The notes: generated by a model from the letters alone, not told the origin. A stretch of DNA of 64,000 nucleotides from Ehretia macrophylla (GCA_037974665.1 CM075767.1:87756644-87820643); one strand, 5' to 3'. Shown: positions 46,010 to 59,225, counted from the first letter of the stretch. Translations and numbers: made by a program.

Positions 46010-46567
46010 CTTTTCAATTTTTTTTTGCTCCGGTTAGGGTTGCCAAGATACTTTATCCACCACATTTCTATTATCGAATCCCACGGCACCTTGGGCAAGA
46101 CAACTTCGCTTCACGTGGAGGCTGCGCCCACAAACCGAGGGCGTAGGGCTTGTGACCAGGTCTCTGTCGCTCCGGTGCCCATAACTTTTGATCCGTAAGG
46201 AGTTACGCGGAGCACAGCATACCGTTGCAAAGCTCTCTGAGAGCTCTACAACGGGGACAGCCAGATTGCTAATTGTACCCTTTTTGGAGCCCAATATCGA
46301 ACGTTTTCATCAGTTTCGGGACACTTTTCTTCTATTACTATGTTTTTCCGTTTCGGATCGTACGTCGTGAGCTATTAAAAGGATGACAACTTTACTCGTG
46401 GGACATTAGAGGGCCTTACAATGGGTCAATATCACGTCTTGCAAGGATGCTGCGTTGTTGAAGAGAACGGGTTGTCGTTAAGCCTATTGGGCCTTCAGAA
46501 TGGGCCATCTCTCTTGGCTGGGACTGTGAACCGTTAACACAAAAAGGAATTGTGCCCTCAACATGAC

Positions 46568-46687
46568 GGGTGTGATCATACCAGCACTAATGCACCGGAT
46601 CCCATCAAAACTCCGAAGTTAAGCATGCTTAGGCGAGAGTAGTACTAGGATGGGTGACCCCCTGGGAAGTCCTCGTGTTGCACCCTC
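46568..46687 (+). rRNA. 5S rRNA: 5S rRNA gene copy, near consensus
   Basis: C6T, G41A, G58A, G64A. Confidence 0.96.
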
Positions 46688-47244
46688 CTTTTCAATTTTT
46701 TTTGCTCCGGTTAGGTTTGCCAAGATACTTTATCCACCACATTTCTATTATCAAATCCCACGGCACCTTAGGCATTACAACTTCGCTTCACGTGGAGGCT
46801 GGGCCAGTAAACCGAGGCTGTAAGGCTTGTGACCAGGTCTCCGTCGCTCCGGTGCCTATAACTTTTGATCCGTAAGGAGTTACGCGGCGCACAGCATACC
46901 GTTGCAAAGCTCTCCGAGAGCTCTACGACGGGGGCAGCCAGATTGCTCATTGTGCCAATTTTGGAGTCCAAAATCGAACGTTTTCATCTGTTTCGGGCCA
47001 CTTTTCTTCTTTTGGTATGTTTTTCCGTCCCGGATCGTACGTCGTGAGCTATTAAAAGGATGACAACTTACCTCGCTGGACATTAGAGGGCCCTACAACG
47101 GGTCGATATCACGTCTTGCGAGGATGCTGCGTTGTTGAAGCAGATGGGTTGTCGTTAAGCCCATTGGGCCTTCTGAATGGGCCATCTCTCTAGGCTAGGA
47201 CTGTGAACCGTTAACACATAAAGGAATTGTGTACTCAAGATGAC

Positions 47245-47363
47245 GGGTGTGATCGTACCAGCACTAATGCATCCGATCCCATCAGATTTCCGAAGTTAAG
47301 CGTGCTTGGCGAGAGTAGTACTAGGATGGGTGACCCCTTGCGAAGTCCTCGTGTTGCACCCCC
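47245..47363 (+). rRNA. 5S rRNA: 5S rRNA gene copy, 1-nt deletion
   Basis: One G of bases 64-66 is missing, as in 8185. C6T, A11G, C28T, G30C, A43T, C44T, C95T, G98C. Confidence 0.93.
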
Positions 47364-47920
47364 CTTTTCAATTTTTTTTGCTCCGGTTAGGTTTACCGAT
47401 ATTCTTTATCCACCACATTTCTATTATCGAATCCCACAGCACCTTGGGCAAGACAACTTCGCTTCACATGGAGGTCGGGCCCACAAACCGAGGGCGTAGG
47501 GCTTGTGACCATGTCTCTGTCGCTCCGGTGCCTATAACTTTTGATCCATAAAGAGTTACATGGCACATAGCATACCGTTGGAAAGCTCTCCGAGAGCTCT
47601 ACGACGTGGGTAGAAGCTTGCTCGGCTGCGCCTTTTTTGAAGCCCAAAATCGAAAGTTTTCTTCAGTTTCGGGCCACTTTTCTTCTTTTGCTCTGTTTTT
47701 TCATCCCGGATCGTACGTCGTGAGCTGTTAAAAGGATGACAACCTTACTCGCGAGACATTATTGAGTCCTACAACGTGTCGATATCACGTCCTGCGAGGA
47801 TGCTGCGTTGTTGAAGCGGATGGGTTATCGTTAAGCCCATTGGGCCTTCTGAATGGGCCATCTCTCTATGCTGGGACAGTGAACCGTTAACACATAAAGG
47901 AATTGTGCCCTCAACATGAC

Positions 47921-48040
47921 GGGTACGATCATACTAGCACTAATGCACCAAATCGCATCAGAACTCTGAAGTTAAGAGTGCTTGGGCGAGAGTAGTACTA
48001 GGATGGGTGACCCCCTGGGAAATCCTCGTGTTGTACCCCC
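47921..48040 (+). rRNA. 5S rRNA: 5S rRNA gene copy
   Basis: G5A, C15T, G30A, G31A, C35G, C47T, C57A, G102A, C114T. G5A with C114T leaves no pair at that stem position. Confidence 0.94.
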
Positions 48041-48597
48041 CTTTTCAATTTTTTTTTCTCCGGTTAGGGTTGCTAAGATACTTTATCCACCACATTTCTA
48101 TTATCAAATCCCACAGCACCTTGGGCAAGACAAATTCGCTTCACGTGGAGGTTGGCCCCGCATACTGATGGCGTAAGGCTTGTGACCCAGTCTCCGTCGC
48201 TCCGGTGCCCATAACTTTTGATCCATAAAGAGTTACGCGGCACACACCACACCGTTACAAAGCTATCTGAGAGCTCTACGACAAGGGCAGCTAGCTTGCT
48301 CGTTTTGCCCTTTTTGGAGCCCAAAATCGAACGTTTTCATTAGTTTCGGGCCACTTTACTTCTTTTGCTATGGTTTTCCGTCCCGCTTCGTACATCGTGA
48401 GCTGTTAAAAGGACGACAACCGTACTCACGAGACATTAGATCGCCCTACAACACGTCGATATAACGTATTTCGAGGATGCTGCGTTGTTGAAGCGGATGG
48501 GTTGTCGTTAAGCCCATTTGGCCTTCTGAATGGGCCATCTCTCTTGGCTGGGACTGTGAACCGTTAACACATAAAGGATTTGTGCACACAACATGAC

Positions 48598-48717
48598 GGG
48601 TGCAATCATACAAGCACTAATTCACTGGATCCCATCAGAACTCCGAAGTTAAGTGTGCTTGGGCGAGAGTAGTACTAGGATGGGTGACCCCCTGGGAAGT
48701 CCTCATGTTGCAACCCC
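48598..48717 (+). rRNA. 5S rRNA: 5S rRNA gene copy
   Basis: G7A, C15A, G25T, C29T, C57T, G108A, C116A. Four are CpG transitions. Confidence 0.95.
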
Positions 48718-49275
48718 CTTTTCAATTTTTTTTTGCTCCGGTTAGGGTTGCCAAGATACTTTATCCATCACATTTCTATTATCGAATCCCACTGCACCTT
48801 GGCCAGGACAACTTCGCTTCACGTGGAGGTTGTGCCAGAAAACCGAGGGCGTAGGGCTTGTGACCAGGTCTCCCTCGCTTCGGTGCCCATAACTTTTGAT
48901 CCGTAAGGAGTTACGTGGCGCAAAGCATACCTTTGCAAAGCTCTCCGAGAGCTCTACGACGGGGGCATCTAGCTTGCTCGCTGTGCCCATTTTGGAGCCC
49001 AAAATCGAACGTTTTCATCTATTTCCGGCCACTTTTCTTCTTTTGCTATGTTTCTCCATCCCGGATAGTACGTTGTGAGTTGTTAAAAGGACGACAACCT
49101 TACTCACGAGACATTAGATGGCCCCACAACGCGTCGATATAACCTTTTTCGAGGATGCTGCGTTGTTGAAGCTGATGGGTTGTCGTTAAGCCCATTGGGC
49201 CTTCTGAATGGGCCATCTCTCTTGGCTGAGACTGTGAACCGTTAACACATAAAGGAATTGTGCCCTCAACATGAC

Positions 49276-49395
49276 GGGTGAAATCATACCAGCGCTAATG
49301 CACCGGATCCCATCAGAACTCCGAAGTTAAGCATGCTTGGGCGAGAGTCGTTCTAGGATGGGTGACCCCCTGGGAAGTCCTCTTGTTGCACCCTC
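49276..49395 (+). rRNA. 5S rRNA: 5S rRNA gene copy
   Basis: C6A, G7A, A19G, G58A, A74C, A77T, G108T. Confidence 0.95.
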
Positions 49396-49951
49396 ATTTT
49401 CATTTTTTTTGTGCTCCGGCTAGGGTTGCCAAGATACTTTATCCACCACATTTCTATTATCGAATCCCACAGCACCTTGGACAAGACAACTTCGCTTCAC
49501 GTGGAGGCTGGGCCTGCAAACCGAGGGTGTAGGGCTTGTGACCAGGTCTCCGTCGCTTCGGTGCCCATAACTTTTGATCCATAAGGAGTTACGCGGCGCA
49601 CAACATACCGTTGAAAAGCTCTCTGAGAGCTCTACGACTGGGGCTGTTAGCTTGCTCGCTGTGCCATTTTTGGAGCCAAAATCGAACGTTTTCATCAGTT
49701 TCGGGCCACTTTTCTTCTTTTGCTATGTTTTTTCATCCCGTATCGTACGTCGTGACCTCTAAAAAGGACGTCAGTCTTACTCGCGGGACATTAGAGGGCC
49801 CTACAACGCGTCGATATCACGTGTTGCGAGTTGCTGCGTTGTTGAAGCAGATGGGTTGTCGTTAAGCCCATTGGGCCTTCTGAATGGGCCATCTCTCTTG
49901 GCTGGGATTGTGAACCGTTAACACATAAAGGAATTGTGCCCTCAACATGAC

Positions 49952-50071
49952 GGGTGCAATCATACCAGCACAAATGCAATGGATCCCATAAGAACTCCGA
50001 AGTTAAGCGTGCTTGGGCGAGAGTAGTACTAGGATGGGTGACCCCCTGGGAAGTCCTCGTGTTGCACCCGC
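49952..50071 (+). rRNA. 5S rRNA: 5S rRNA gene copy
   Basis: G7A, T21A, C28A, C29T, C39A, C119G. Bases 40-118 match the consensus. Confidence 0.96.
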
Positions 50072-50627
50072 CTTTTCAATTTTTTTTGCTCCGGTTAAGG
50101 TTGCCAAAATACTTTATCCACCACATTTCTATTATCGAATCCCACGGCACCTTGGGCAAGACAACTTCGCTTCACGTTGAGGCTGGGCCAGAAAACCGAG
50201 GGTGTAGGGCTTGTGACCAGGTCTCCATCGCTCCGGTGCCCATAACTTTTGATCCGTAAAGAGTTACGCGTCACACATCATATCGTTGCAAAGCTCTCTG
50301 AGAGCTCTACGACGAGGGCAGTCAGTTTGCTCGTTGTGCCCATTTTAGAGCCCAAAATCGAACATTTTCATCAGTTTCGTGCCACTTTTCTTCTTTTGCT
50401 CTATTTTTCCGTTCCGGATCATACGTCGTGAGCTGTTAAAAGGACGACAACATTATTTACGGGACATTAGAGGGCCCTATAAAGCGTCGATATCACGCCT
50501 TGCGAGCTGATGCGTTGTTGAAGCGGATGGGTTGTCGTTAAGCCCATTGGGCCTTCTGAATGGGCCATCTCTCTAGGCTGGGACTGTGAACCGTTAACAC
50601 ATAAAGGAATTGTGCCCTCAACATGAC

Positions 50628-50747
50628 GGGTGCGATCATACCAGCTCAAATGTACCGGATCCCATCAGAACTCTGAAGTTAAGCATGCTTGGGCGAGAGT
50701 AGTACTAGGATGGGTGACCCCCTGGGAAATCCTCGTGTTGCACTCTC
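50628..50747 (+). rRNA. 5S rRNA: 5S rRNA gene copy
   Basis: A19T, T21A, C26T, C47T, G58A, G102A, C117T. Confidence 0.95.
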
Positions 50748-51305
50748 TTTTTTAATTTTTTTTTTCTCCGGTTGGGGTTGCCAAGTTACTTTATCCACCA
50801 AATTTTTATTATCGTATCCCACAGCACATTGGGCAAGACAACTTCGCTTCACGTGGAGGCTGCGTCCGCAAACCGAGGGTGTAGGGCTTGTGACCAGGTC
50901 TCCGTCGCTCCGGTGCCCATAACTTTTGATCCGTAAGGAGTTACGCGGCGCACAGCATACCTTTGCAAAGCTCTCCGAGAGCTCTAGGACGGGGGCGGCT
51001 AGCTTGCTCGCTGTGCCCATTTTGGAGCCCAAAATCGAACGTTTTCATCTGTTTCGGGCCATTTTTCTTCTTTCACTAAGTTTTTCCATCCTGGATCGTA
51101 CGTCGTGAGCTGTTAAAAAGATGACAACCCTAGTCGCGGGACATTAGAGGGCCCTCCACCGTGTCGATATCCCGTCTTACGAGGATGCTGCGTTGTTGAA
51201 GCGGATGGGTTGTCGTTAAGCCCATTGGGCCTTCTGAATTGGCCATCTCCCTTGGCTGGGACTGTGAACCGTTAACACATAAATGAATTGTGCCCTCAAC
51301 ATGAC

Positions 51306-51425
51306 GGGTGAGATCATACCGGCACTAATGCACCGGATCCTATCAGAACTCCAAAGCTTAGCATGCTTGGGCGAGAGTAGTTCTAGGATGGGTGACCCCC
51401 TGGGAAGTCCTCGTGTTGCACCCCA
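51306..51425 (+). rRNA. 5S rRNA: 5S rRNA gene copy
   Basis: C6A, A16G, C36T, G48A, T52C, A54T, G58A, A77T. The A box region is clearly altered (GCTTAGCATG). Confidence 0.94.
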
Positions 51426-51985
51426 CCTTTTCAATTTTTTTTGCTCCGGTTAGGGTTGCCAAGATACTTTATCCACCACATTTCTATTATCGAATCCCAC
51501 GGCAGCTTGGGCAAGGCAACATCGCTTCACGTGGAGGCGGGGCCCGCAAACCGAGGGCGTAGGGCTTGTGACAAGGTCTCCGTCGCTCCGGTACCCATAA
51601 CTTTTGATCTGTGAAGAGTTATGCGGCGCACAGCATACCGTTGCAAAGCTCTCCGAGAGGTCTACGACGGGGGCAGCCAGATTGCTAGCTGTGTCCTTTT
51701 TGGAGTCCAAAATTGAACATTTTTTCAACAATTTCGGGCCACTTTTCTTCTTCTTCTATGTTTTTCCATCCCGGATCGTGCATCGTGAGCTATTAAAAGG
51801 ATGACAACTTTACTTGCTGGACATTAGAGGGCCCTACAACGGGTCGATATCACATCTTGCAAGGATGCCACATTGTTGAAGCGGACGAGTTGTCGTTAAG
51901 CCTATTGGGCCTTATGAATGGGCCAACTCTCTAGGCTGGGACTGTGAACCGTTAACACATCAAGGAATTGTGCCCTCAACATGAT

Positions 51986-52105
51986 GGGTGCGATCATACC
52001 GGCACTATTGCACCGGATCCTATCATAACTCTGTAGTTAAGCGTGTTTGGACGAGAGTAATACTAGGATGGGTGACCCCCTGGGAAGTCCTCGTGTTGCA
52101 CCCTC
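51986..52105 (+). rRNA. 5S rRNA: 5S rRNA gene copy
   Basis: A16G, A23T, C36T, G41T, C47T, A49T, C61T, G66A, G75A. A16G and C36T are shared with 51306. Confidence 0.94.
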
Positions 52106-52663
52106 CTTTTCAATTTTTTTTTGCTCCGGTTAGGGTTGCGAAGATACTTTATCCACCACATTTCTATTATCGAATCCCACGGCACCTTAGGCAAGACAAC
52201 TTCGCTTCACGTGGAGCCTGCGCCCGTAAACCGAGGGTGTAGGCCTTGTGACCAGGTCTCCGTCGCTCCGGTGCCCATAACTTTTGATTCGTAAGGAGTT
52301 ACGCGGCACACAACATACAGTTGCAAAGCTCTCCAAGAGCTCTACGACGGGAGCAGCTAGCTGGCTTGCTATGCCATTTTTGGTGCCCAAAATTGAACGT
52401 TTTCATCTTTTTTGGGCCACTTTTCTTCTTTTGCTATGTTTTTTCGTCCTGGATCGTACGTCGTGAGCTGTTAAAAGGATGACAGCCTTACTCGCAGGAC
52501 ATTAGAGGGCCCTACAATGCGTTGATATCACGTTTTACGAGGATGCTGCGTTGTTGAAGCAGATGGGTTGTCGTTAAGCCCATTGGGCCTTCTGAATGGG
52601 CCATCTCTCTTGGCTAGGACTGTGAACCGTTAACACATAAAGAAATTGTGCCCTCAACATGAC

Positions 52664-52783
52664 GGGTGCGATCATACTGGCACTAATACACCGGATCCCA
52701 TCAGAACTCCGAAGTTAAGTATGCTTGGGCAAGAGTAGTACTAGGATGGGTGACCCCCTGGGAAGTCCTCGTGTTGCACCCCG
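52664..52783 (+). rRNA. 5S rRNA: 5S rRNA gene copy
   Basis: C15T, A16G, G25A, C57T, G58A, G68A. Both strands of one CpG (57-58) are mutated. Confidence 0.95.
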
Positions 52784-53340
52784 TTTTTCAATTTTTTTTG
52801 CTCCGGTTAGGGTTGGCAAGATACTTTATCCACCCCATTTCTATTATCGAATCCCACGGCACCTTGGGCAAGACAACTTCGCTTCACGTGGAGGCGTGGC
52901 CCCCAAACCGAGGGCGTAGGGCTTGTGTCCAGGTCTCTATCGCTCAAGTGCACATAACTTTTGATCCGTGAAGAGTTACGTGGCGCACAGCTTACCGTTA
53001 CAAAGCTCTCTGAGAGTTCTACGACGGGGGCAGCCAGATTGCTCGCTGTGCCCTTTTTGGAGCCCAAAGTTGAACGTTTTCATCTCTTTTAGGCCACTTT
53101 TCTTCTTTTGCTATGTTTTTTCATCCCGGATCGTACGTCGTGAGCTATTAAAAGGATGACAACTTTACTCGCGGGACATTAGAGGGCCCTACAACGGGTC
53201 GATATCGCATCTTGCGAGGATGCTGCGTTGTTCAAGCGGATGGGTTGTCGTTAAGCCCATTGGGCCTTTTGAATAGGCCATCTCTCTAGGCTGGGACTGT
53301 GAACCGTAAACACATAAAGGAATTGTGCCCGCAACATGAC

Positions 53341-53460
53341 GGGTGTGATCATATCAGCACTAATGCACCAGATCCCATCAGAACTCCGAAGTTAAGCGTG
53401 CTTGGGCAAGAGTAGTACTAGGATGGGTGACCTCCTGGGAAGTCATCGCGTTACACCCCC
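53341..53460 (+). rRNA. 5S rRNA: 5S rRNA gene copy with compensated stem pair
   Basis: C6T and G113A together turn the C6-G113 pair into U-A. Also C14T, G30A, G68A, C93T, C105A, T109C. Its spacer has a local AGTTACT duplication near 53653. Confidence 0.94.
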
Positions 53461-54024
53461 CTTTTCAATTTTATTTGCTCCGGTTAGGGTTGCCAAGATA
53501 CTTTATCCACCATATTTCTATTATCGAATCCCACGGCACCTTGGGTAAGACAACTTCGCTTCACATGGAGGCTGGGCCAGCAAACCAAGGGCGTAGGGCT
53601 TATGACTGGGTCTCTGTCGCTCCGGTGTCCATAAATTTTAATCCGTAAGGAGTTACTAGTTACTCAGCACACAGCATACTGTTGCAAAGCTCTCCGAGAG
53701 CTCTACAACGGGGACAACCAAATTGCTCGCTATGCCCTTTTTGGAGCCCAAAATCGAACATTTTCATCTATTTCGGGCCACTTTTCTTCTTTTGCTATGT
53801 TTTTCCGTCCCGGATCATCTGTCGTGAGCTATTAAAAGGACGACAACCATACTCGCGGGACAATAAAGGGCCCTACAACGCATCAATATTTTGTCTTGTG
53901 AGGATGCTGCGTTGTTGAAGCGGATGGGTTGTCGTTAATCCCATTAGGCCTTTTGAATGGGCTATCTCTCTAGGATGAGACTGTGAACCATTAACACATA
54001 AATGAATTGTGCTCTCAACATGAT

Positions 54025-54144
54025 GGGTGCGATCATACCATCACTAATGGACCGGATCCCATCAGAACTCTAGAGTTAAGCATGCTTGGGGGAGAGTAGT
54101 ACTAGGATAGGTGACCCCCTGGGAATTCCTCGTGTTGCACCCTC
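54025..54144 (+). rRNA. 5S rRNA: 5S rRNA gene copy with shortened spacer
   Basis: G17T, C26G, C47T, G48A, A49G, G58A, C67G, G85A, G102T. The spacer lacks about 202 bp at the 54430 junction. Confidence 0.93.
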
Positions 54145-54499
54145 CTTTTCAATTTTTTTTTGCCCCGGTTAGGGTTGCCAAGATATTTTACCCACCACAT
54201 TTCTATTATTGGATCCCACGGCACCTTGGGTTGGACAACTGTGCTTCACGTAGAGGCTAGGCCCGCAAACCGAGGGCGTAGGGCTTATGACCAGGTCTCC
54301 GTCGTTCCGGTGCCCATAACATTTGATCCGTAAGGAGTTACGTGGGGCACAACATACCGTTGCAAAGCTCTTTGAGAGCTCTACGTTGGGGGCAGCTATC
54401 TAGCTTGCTTTTCCCTTTTTTGAGCCCAAAAATGGGACAACTCTCTAGGCTGGGACTGTGAACCGTTAACACATAAAGGAATTGTACCCTCAACATGAC

Positions 54500-54619
54500 G
54501 GGTGCAATTATACTAGCACTGATGCACCAGATCCCATCAGAACTCTGAAGTTAAGCGTGCTTGGGCGAGAGTAGTACTAGAATGGGTAACCCCCTGGGAA
54601 ATCCTGGTGTATCACCCTC
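54500..54619 (+). rRNA. 5S rRNA: 5S rRNA gene copy, strongly diverged
   Basis: G7A, C10T, C15T, A22G, G30A, C47T, G82A, G89A, G102A, C107G, T112A, G113T. Confidence 0.92.
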
Positions 54620-55177
54620 CTTTTCAATTTTTTTTTGCTCCGGTTAGGGTTGCCAAGATACTTTATCCACCACATTTCTATTATCAAATCCCACGGCACC
54701 TTGGGCAAGACAACTTCACTTCACGTGGAGGTTGGGCCCGCAAACCGAGGGTGTAGGTCTTGTGACCAGGTCTTCGTCGCTCCGGTGCCCATAACTTTTG
54801 ATCCGTAAAGAGTTACGCTGTGCACAACATACCGTTGCGAAGCTCTCCGAGAGCTCTATGACAGGGGCAGCTAGCTTGCTCGCTGTGCCCTTTTTGGTGG
54901 CCAAAATCAAACGTTTTCATCTGTTTCGGGCCACTTTTCTTCTTTTGCTATGTTTTTCCGTCCCGGATCGTACATCGTGAGCTGTTAAAAGGATGACAAC
55001 ATTACTCGCAGGACTTTAGAGGGCCCTACAACGCGTCGATATCACGTCTTGCGAGGATGCTGCGTTGTTAAAGCAGATGGATTGTCGTTAAGCACATTGG
55101 GCCTTCTGAATGGGCCATCTCCCTTGGCTGGGACTGTGAACCGTTAACACATAAAGGAATTGTGCCCTCAACATGAT

Positions 55178-55296
55178 GGGTGCGATCATACCAGCACTAA
55201 TGCACCGGATCCCATCAGAACTCCGAAGTTAAGCGTGCTTGAGCGAGAGTAATACTAGGATGGGTGACCCCTGGAAAGTCCTCGTGTTGCACCCCC
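55178..55296 (+). rRNA. 5S rRNA: 5S rRNA gene copy, 1-nt deletion
   Basis: One C of bases 91-95 is missing; G65A, G75A, G99A. Bases 1-64 are consensus. Its spacer is about 14 bp short near 55565. Confidence 0.95.
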
Positions 55297-55841
55297 CCTT
55301 TTCAATTTTTTTTGCTCCGGTTAGGGTTGCCAAGATACTTTATCCACCTCATTTCTATTATCGAATCCCACGGTACCTTGGGCAAGACAACTTCACTTCA
55401 CGTGGAGGCTGGGCTAGCCAACCGAGGGCCTAGGGCTTGTGACCAGGTCTCTGTCGCTCTGGTGCCTATCACTTTTGATCCGTAAAGAGTTATGCGGCGT
55501 ACAACATACCGTTGCAAAACACTCCCAGAGCTCTAAGACGGGGCAGCCAGATTGCTCGATGTGCCCAAAATCGAACGTTTTCATCAGTTTTGAGCCACTT
55601 TTCTTCTTTTGCTCTATTTTTCCGTCCATGATAGTACGTCTTGAGCTGTTAAAAGGACAGAAACTTTACTCGTGGAACATTAGAGGGCCCTAAAACGCGT
55701 CGATATCACGTCTTGCAAGGCTTCTGCATTGTCGAAGCGGATGGGTTGTCGTTAAGCCCATTAAGCCTTCTGAATGGGCCATCTCTTTGGGCTGGGACTG
55801 TGAACCATGAACACATAAAGGATTTGTGCCCTCAACATGAT

Positions 55842-55961
55842 GGGTGCGATCATACCATCACAAACGCACCAGATCCCATCAGAACTCTGAAGTTAAGCGT
55901 GCTTGGGCGAGAGTAGTACTAGGTTGGGTGATCCCCTGGGAAGTCCTCGTGTTGCACCCTC
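55842..55961 (+). rRNA. 5S rRNA: 5S rRNA gene copy
   Basis: G17T, T21A, T24C, G30A, C47T, A83T, C91T. Confidence 0.95.
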
Positions 55962-56517
55962 CTTTTAAATTTTTTTGCTCCTGTTAGGGTTGCAAAGATA
56001 CTTTATCCAACAAATTTCAATTATCAAATCCCACGGCACCTTGGCCAAGACAACTTCCCTTCACATGGAGGCTTGGCCCGCAAACCGAGGGTGTAGGGCT
56101 AGTGACCAGGTCTCCGTCGCTCTCGTGCCCATAACTTTTGATTTGTAAGGAGTTACGCGGCGCACAGCATACCATTGCAAAACTCTCCGAGAGCTCTACG
56201 ACGGGGGCAACTAGCTTGCTCGCTGTACCTTTTTTGGAGCCCAAAATCGCACGTTTTCATTAGTTTCGGGCCACTTTTCTTCTTTTTCTTTGTTTTTCCG
56301 TCCAGGATCGTATGTCGTGAGTTGTTAAAAGGACGACAACCTTAATCGCGGGACATTAGAGGGCCCTACAATGCGTCGATATCACGTCTTGCGAGGATGC
56401 TGCGTTGTTGAAGAAGATGGGTTGTCGTTAAGCCCATTGGGCCATGTGAATGGGCCATCTCTCTAGGTTGGGACTGTGAACCGTTAACAGATAAAGGAAT
56501 TTTGCCCTCAACATGAC

Positions 56518-56637
56518 AGGTGCGATCATACCAACACTAATCCACCGGATCCCATCAGGACACCGAAGTTAAGCGTGCTTGGGCGAGAGTAGTACTAGGA
56601 TGGGTGACCCCCTGGGAAATCCTCGTGTTGCACCTAC
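56518..56637 (+). rRNA. 5S rRNA: 5S rRNA gene copy
   Basis: G1A, G17A, G25C, A42G, T45A, G102A, C118T, C119A. Bases 46-101 match the consensus. Confidence 0.95.
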
Positions 56638-57195
56638 ATTTTCAATTTTTTTTTGCTTCGGTTAGGGTTGCCATGATAATTTATCCACCACATTTCTATT
56701 ATCGAATCCCATGGCACCTTGGGCAAGACAAGTTCGCTTCACGTGGAGGCTTGGCCCACAAACCGAGGGCGTAGGGCTTGTGTCCAGGTCTCCGTCGCTC
56801 CGGTGCCCATAAGTTTTGATCCGCAAGGAGTTACACGGCGCACAGCATACCGTTGCAAAGTTCTCTGAGAGCTCTACGACAGGGACAGCTATCTTGCTCG
56901 CTTTGCCCATTTAGGAGCCCAAAATCGAACGTTTTCATCTATTTCGGGCCACTGTTCTTCTTTTCCTATGTTTTTTCGTCCCGGATCGTACGTCGTGAGC
57001 TGTTAAAAGGAGGAAAACCTTACTTTCGGGACATTAGAGGGCCCTACAACGCATCGATATCACGTCTTGCGAGGATGTTGCGTTGTTGAAGTGGATAGGT
57101 TGTCGTTAAGCCCATTGGGCCTTTTGAATGGGCCATCTCTCTACGCTAGGACTGTGAACCGTTAACACATAAAAGAATTGTGCCCTCAACATGAC

Positions 57196-57315
57196 GGGTG
57201 CGATCATTCCAGCACTAATGCACCGGATCCCATCAAAACTCCGAAGTTGAGCGTGCTTGGGCGAGAGTAGTACTATGATGGGTGACCCCCTGGGAAGTCC
57301 TCGTGTTGCACCCCC
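57196..57315 (+). rRNA. 5S rRNA: 5S rRNA gene copy, near consensus
   Basis: A13T, G41A, A54G, G81T. Confidence 0.96.
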
Positions 57316-57873
57316 CCTTTTCAATTTTTTTGGCTCCGGTTAGGATTGCCAAGATACTTTATCCACCACATTTCTATTATCGAATGCCACGGCACCTTGG
57401 GCAACACAACTTCACTTCACGTGTCGGCTGGGCCAGCAAACCGAGGGCGTAGGGCTTATGACCAGGTCTTCGTCGCTCTGGTGCCCATAACTTTTGATCC
57501 GTAAGGAGTTACGCGGCGCACAACATACCGTTGTAAAGCTCTCCGAGAGCTGTACGACGGGGGCAGCTATCTTGCTCGATGTGCCCTTTTCGGAGCCCAA
57601 AATCGAACGTTTTCATCAGTTTCGGGCCACTTTTCTTCTTTTGCTATGTTTATCAGTCCCGGATCGTATGTCGTGAACTGTTAAAAGGACAACAACCTTA
57701 CTCGCGGGACATTAGAGGGCCCTACAATGCTTTGATATCACGTCTTGCGAGGATGCTGCATTGTTGAAGCGGATTGGTTGTCATTAAGCCCATTGGGCCT
57801 TCTGAATGGGCCATCTCTCTTTGCTGGGATTGTGAACTGTTAACACATAAAGGAATTGTGCCCTCAACATGAC

Positions 57874-57993
57874 GGGTGCGATCATACCAGCAGTAATGCA
57901 CCGGATCCCATCAGAACTCCGAAGTTAATCGTGCTTGGGTGAGAGTAGTACTAGGATGGGTGACCCCTTTGGAAGTCCTCGTGTTGCACCCCC
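57874..57993 (+). rRNA. 5S rRNA: 5S rRNA gene copy
   Basis: C20G, G56T, C67T, C95T, G97T. Confidence 0.96.
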
Positions 57994-58549
57994 CTTTTTC
58001 AATTTTTTTTTGCTCCGGTTAGGTTTGCCAAGATACTTTATCCACCACATTTTTATAATCAAATCCGACGGCACCTTAGGCAAGACAACTTCACTTCACG
58101 TGGAGACTGGGCTAATAAACCGAGGGCGTAGGGCTTGTGACTAGGTCTCCATCGCTCCGGTGCCCATTACTTTTGATCCGTAAGGAGTTACGCGGCGCAC
58201 AGCATACTGTTGTAAAGCTCTCCGAGAGCTCTACGACGGGGACAGCTATCTTGCTCATTGTGCCCTTTTTCGAGCCAAAATCGAACATTATCATCAGTTT
58301 CAGGCCACTTTTCTTCTTTTGCCATGTTTTTCCATCCCGGATAGTACGTCGTGAGTTGTTAAAAGGACGACAACCTCACTTCCTGGACATTAGAGGGCCT
58401 ACAATGCGTCGATATCACGTCTTGCGAGGATGCTGTGTTGTTGAAGCAGATGGGTTGTCGTTAAGCCCATTGGGCCTTTTGAATGGGCCATCTCTTTAGG
58501 CTGGGACTGTGATCCGTTAACACATAAAGGAATTGTTCCCTCACATGAC

Positions 58550-58669
58550 AGGTGTTATCATACCTGCACTAATGCACCGGATACCATCAGAACTCTGAAG
58601 TTAAGGGTGCTTGGGCGAGAGTAGTACTATGATGGGTGACCCCCTAGCCAGTCCTCGTGTTGCACCCCC
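58550..58669 (+). rRNA. 5S rRNA: 5S rRNA gene copy, diverged
   Basis: G1A, C6T, G7T, A16T, C34A, C47T, C57G, G81T, G97A, G99C, A100C. The upstream block is one base short (CTCACATGAC). Confidence 0.93.
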
Positions 58670-59225
58670 CTTTTCATTTTTTTTTGCTTCGGCTAGGCTT
58701 GCCAAGATAATTTATCCCACACATTTCTATTATCAAATCCCATGGCACCGTGGGCGAGACAACTTCGCTTCACGTGGAGGCTGGGCCCGCAAACCGAGGG
58801 CGTAGGGCTTGTGACCAGGTCTCATTCGCTCCGATGCCCATAACTTTTGATCCGTAAGGAGTTACGCGGCGCACATCATACCGTTGCAAAGCTCTCTGAG
58901 AGCTCTACGACGAGGGTAGCCAGCTTGCTCGCTGTGCCCCTTTCGGAGACCAAAATTGAACGTTTTCATCAGTTTCATGCCACTTTTCTTATTAAGCTCT
59001 ATTTTTCATCCCGGATCGTACATCGTGAGCTGTTAAAAGGATGACAACCTTACTCGCGGGAAATTAGAGGACCCTACAATGCATCGATATCACGTCTTGC
59101 GAGGATGGTGCGTTGTTGAAGCAGATGGGTTGTCGTTAAGCCCATTAGGCCTTTTGAATGGACCATATCTCTAGGCTGGGACTGTGAACCGTTAGCACAT
59201 AATGGAATTGTGTCCTCAACATGAC

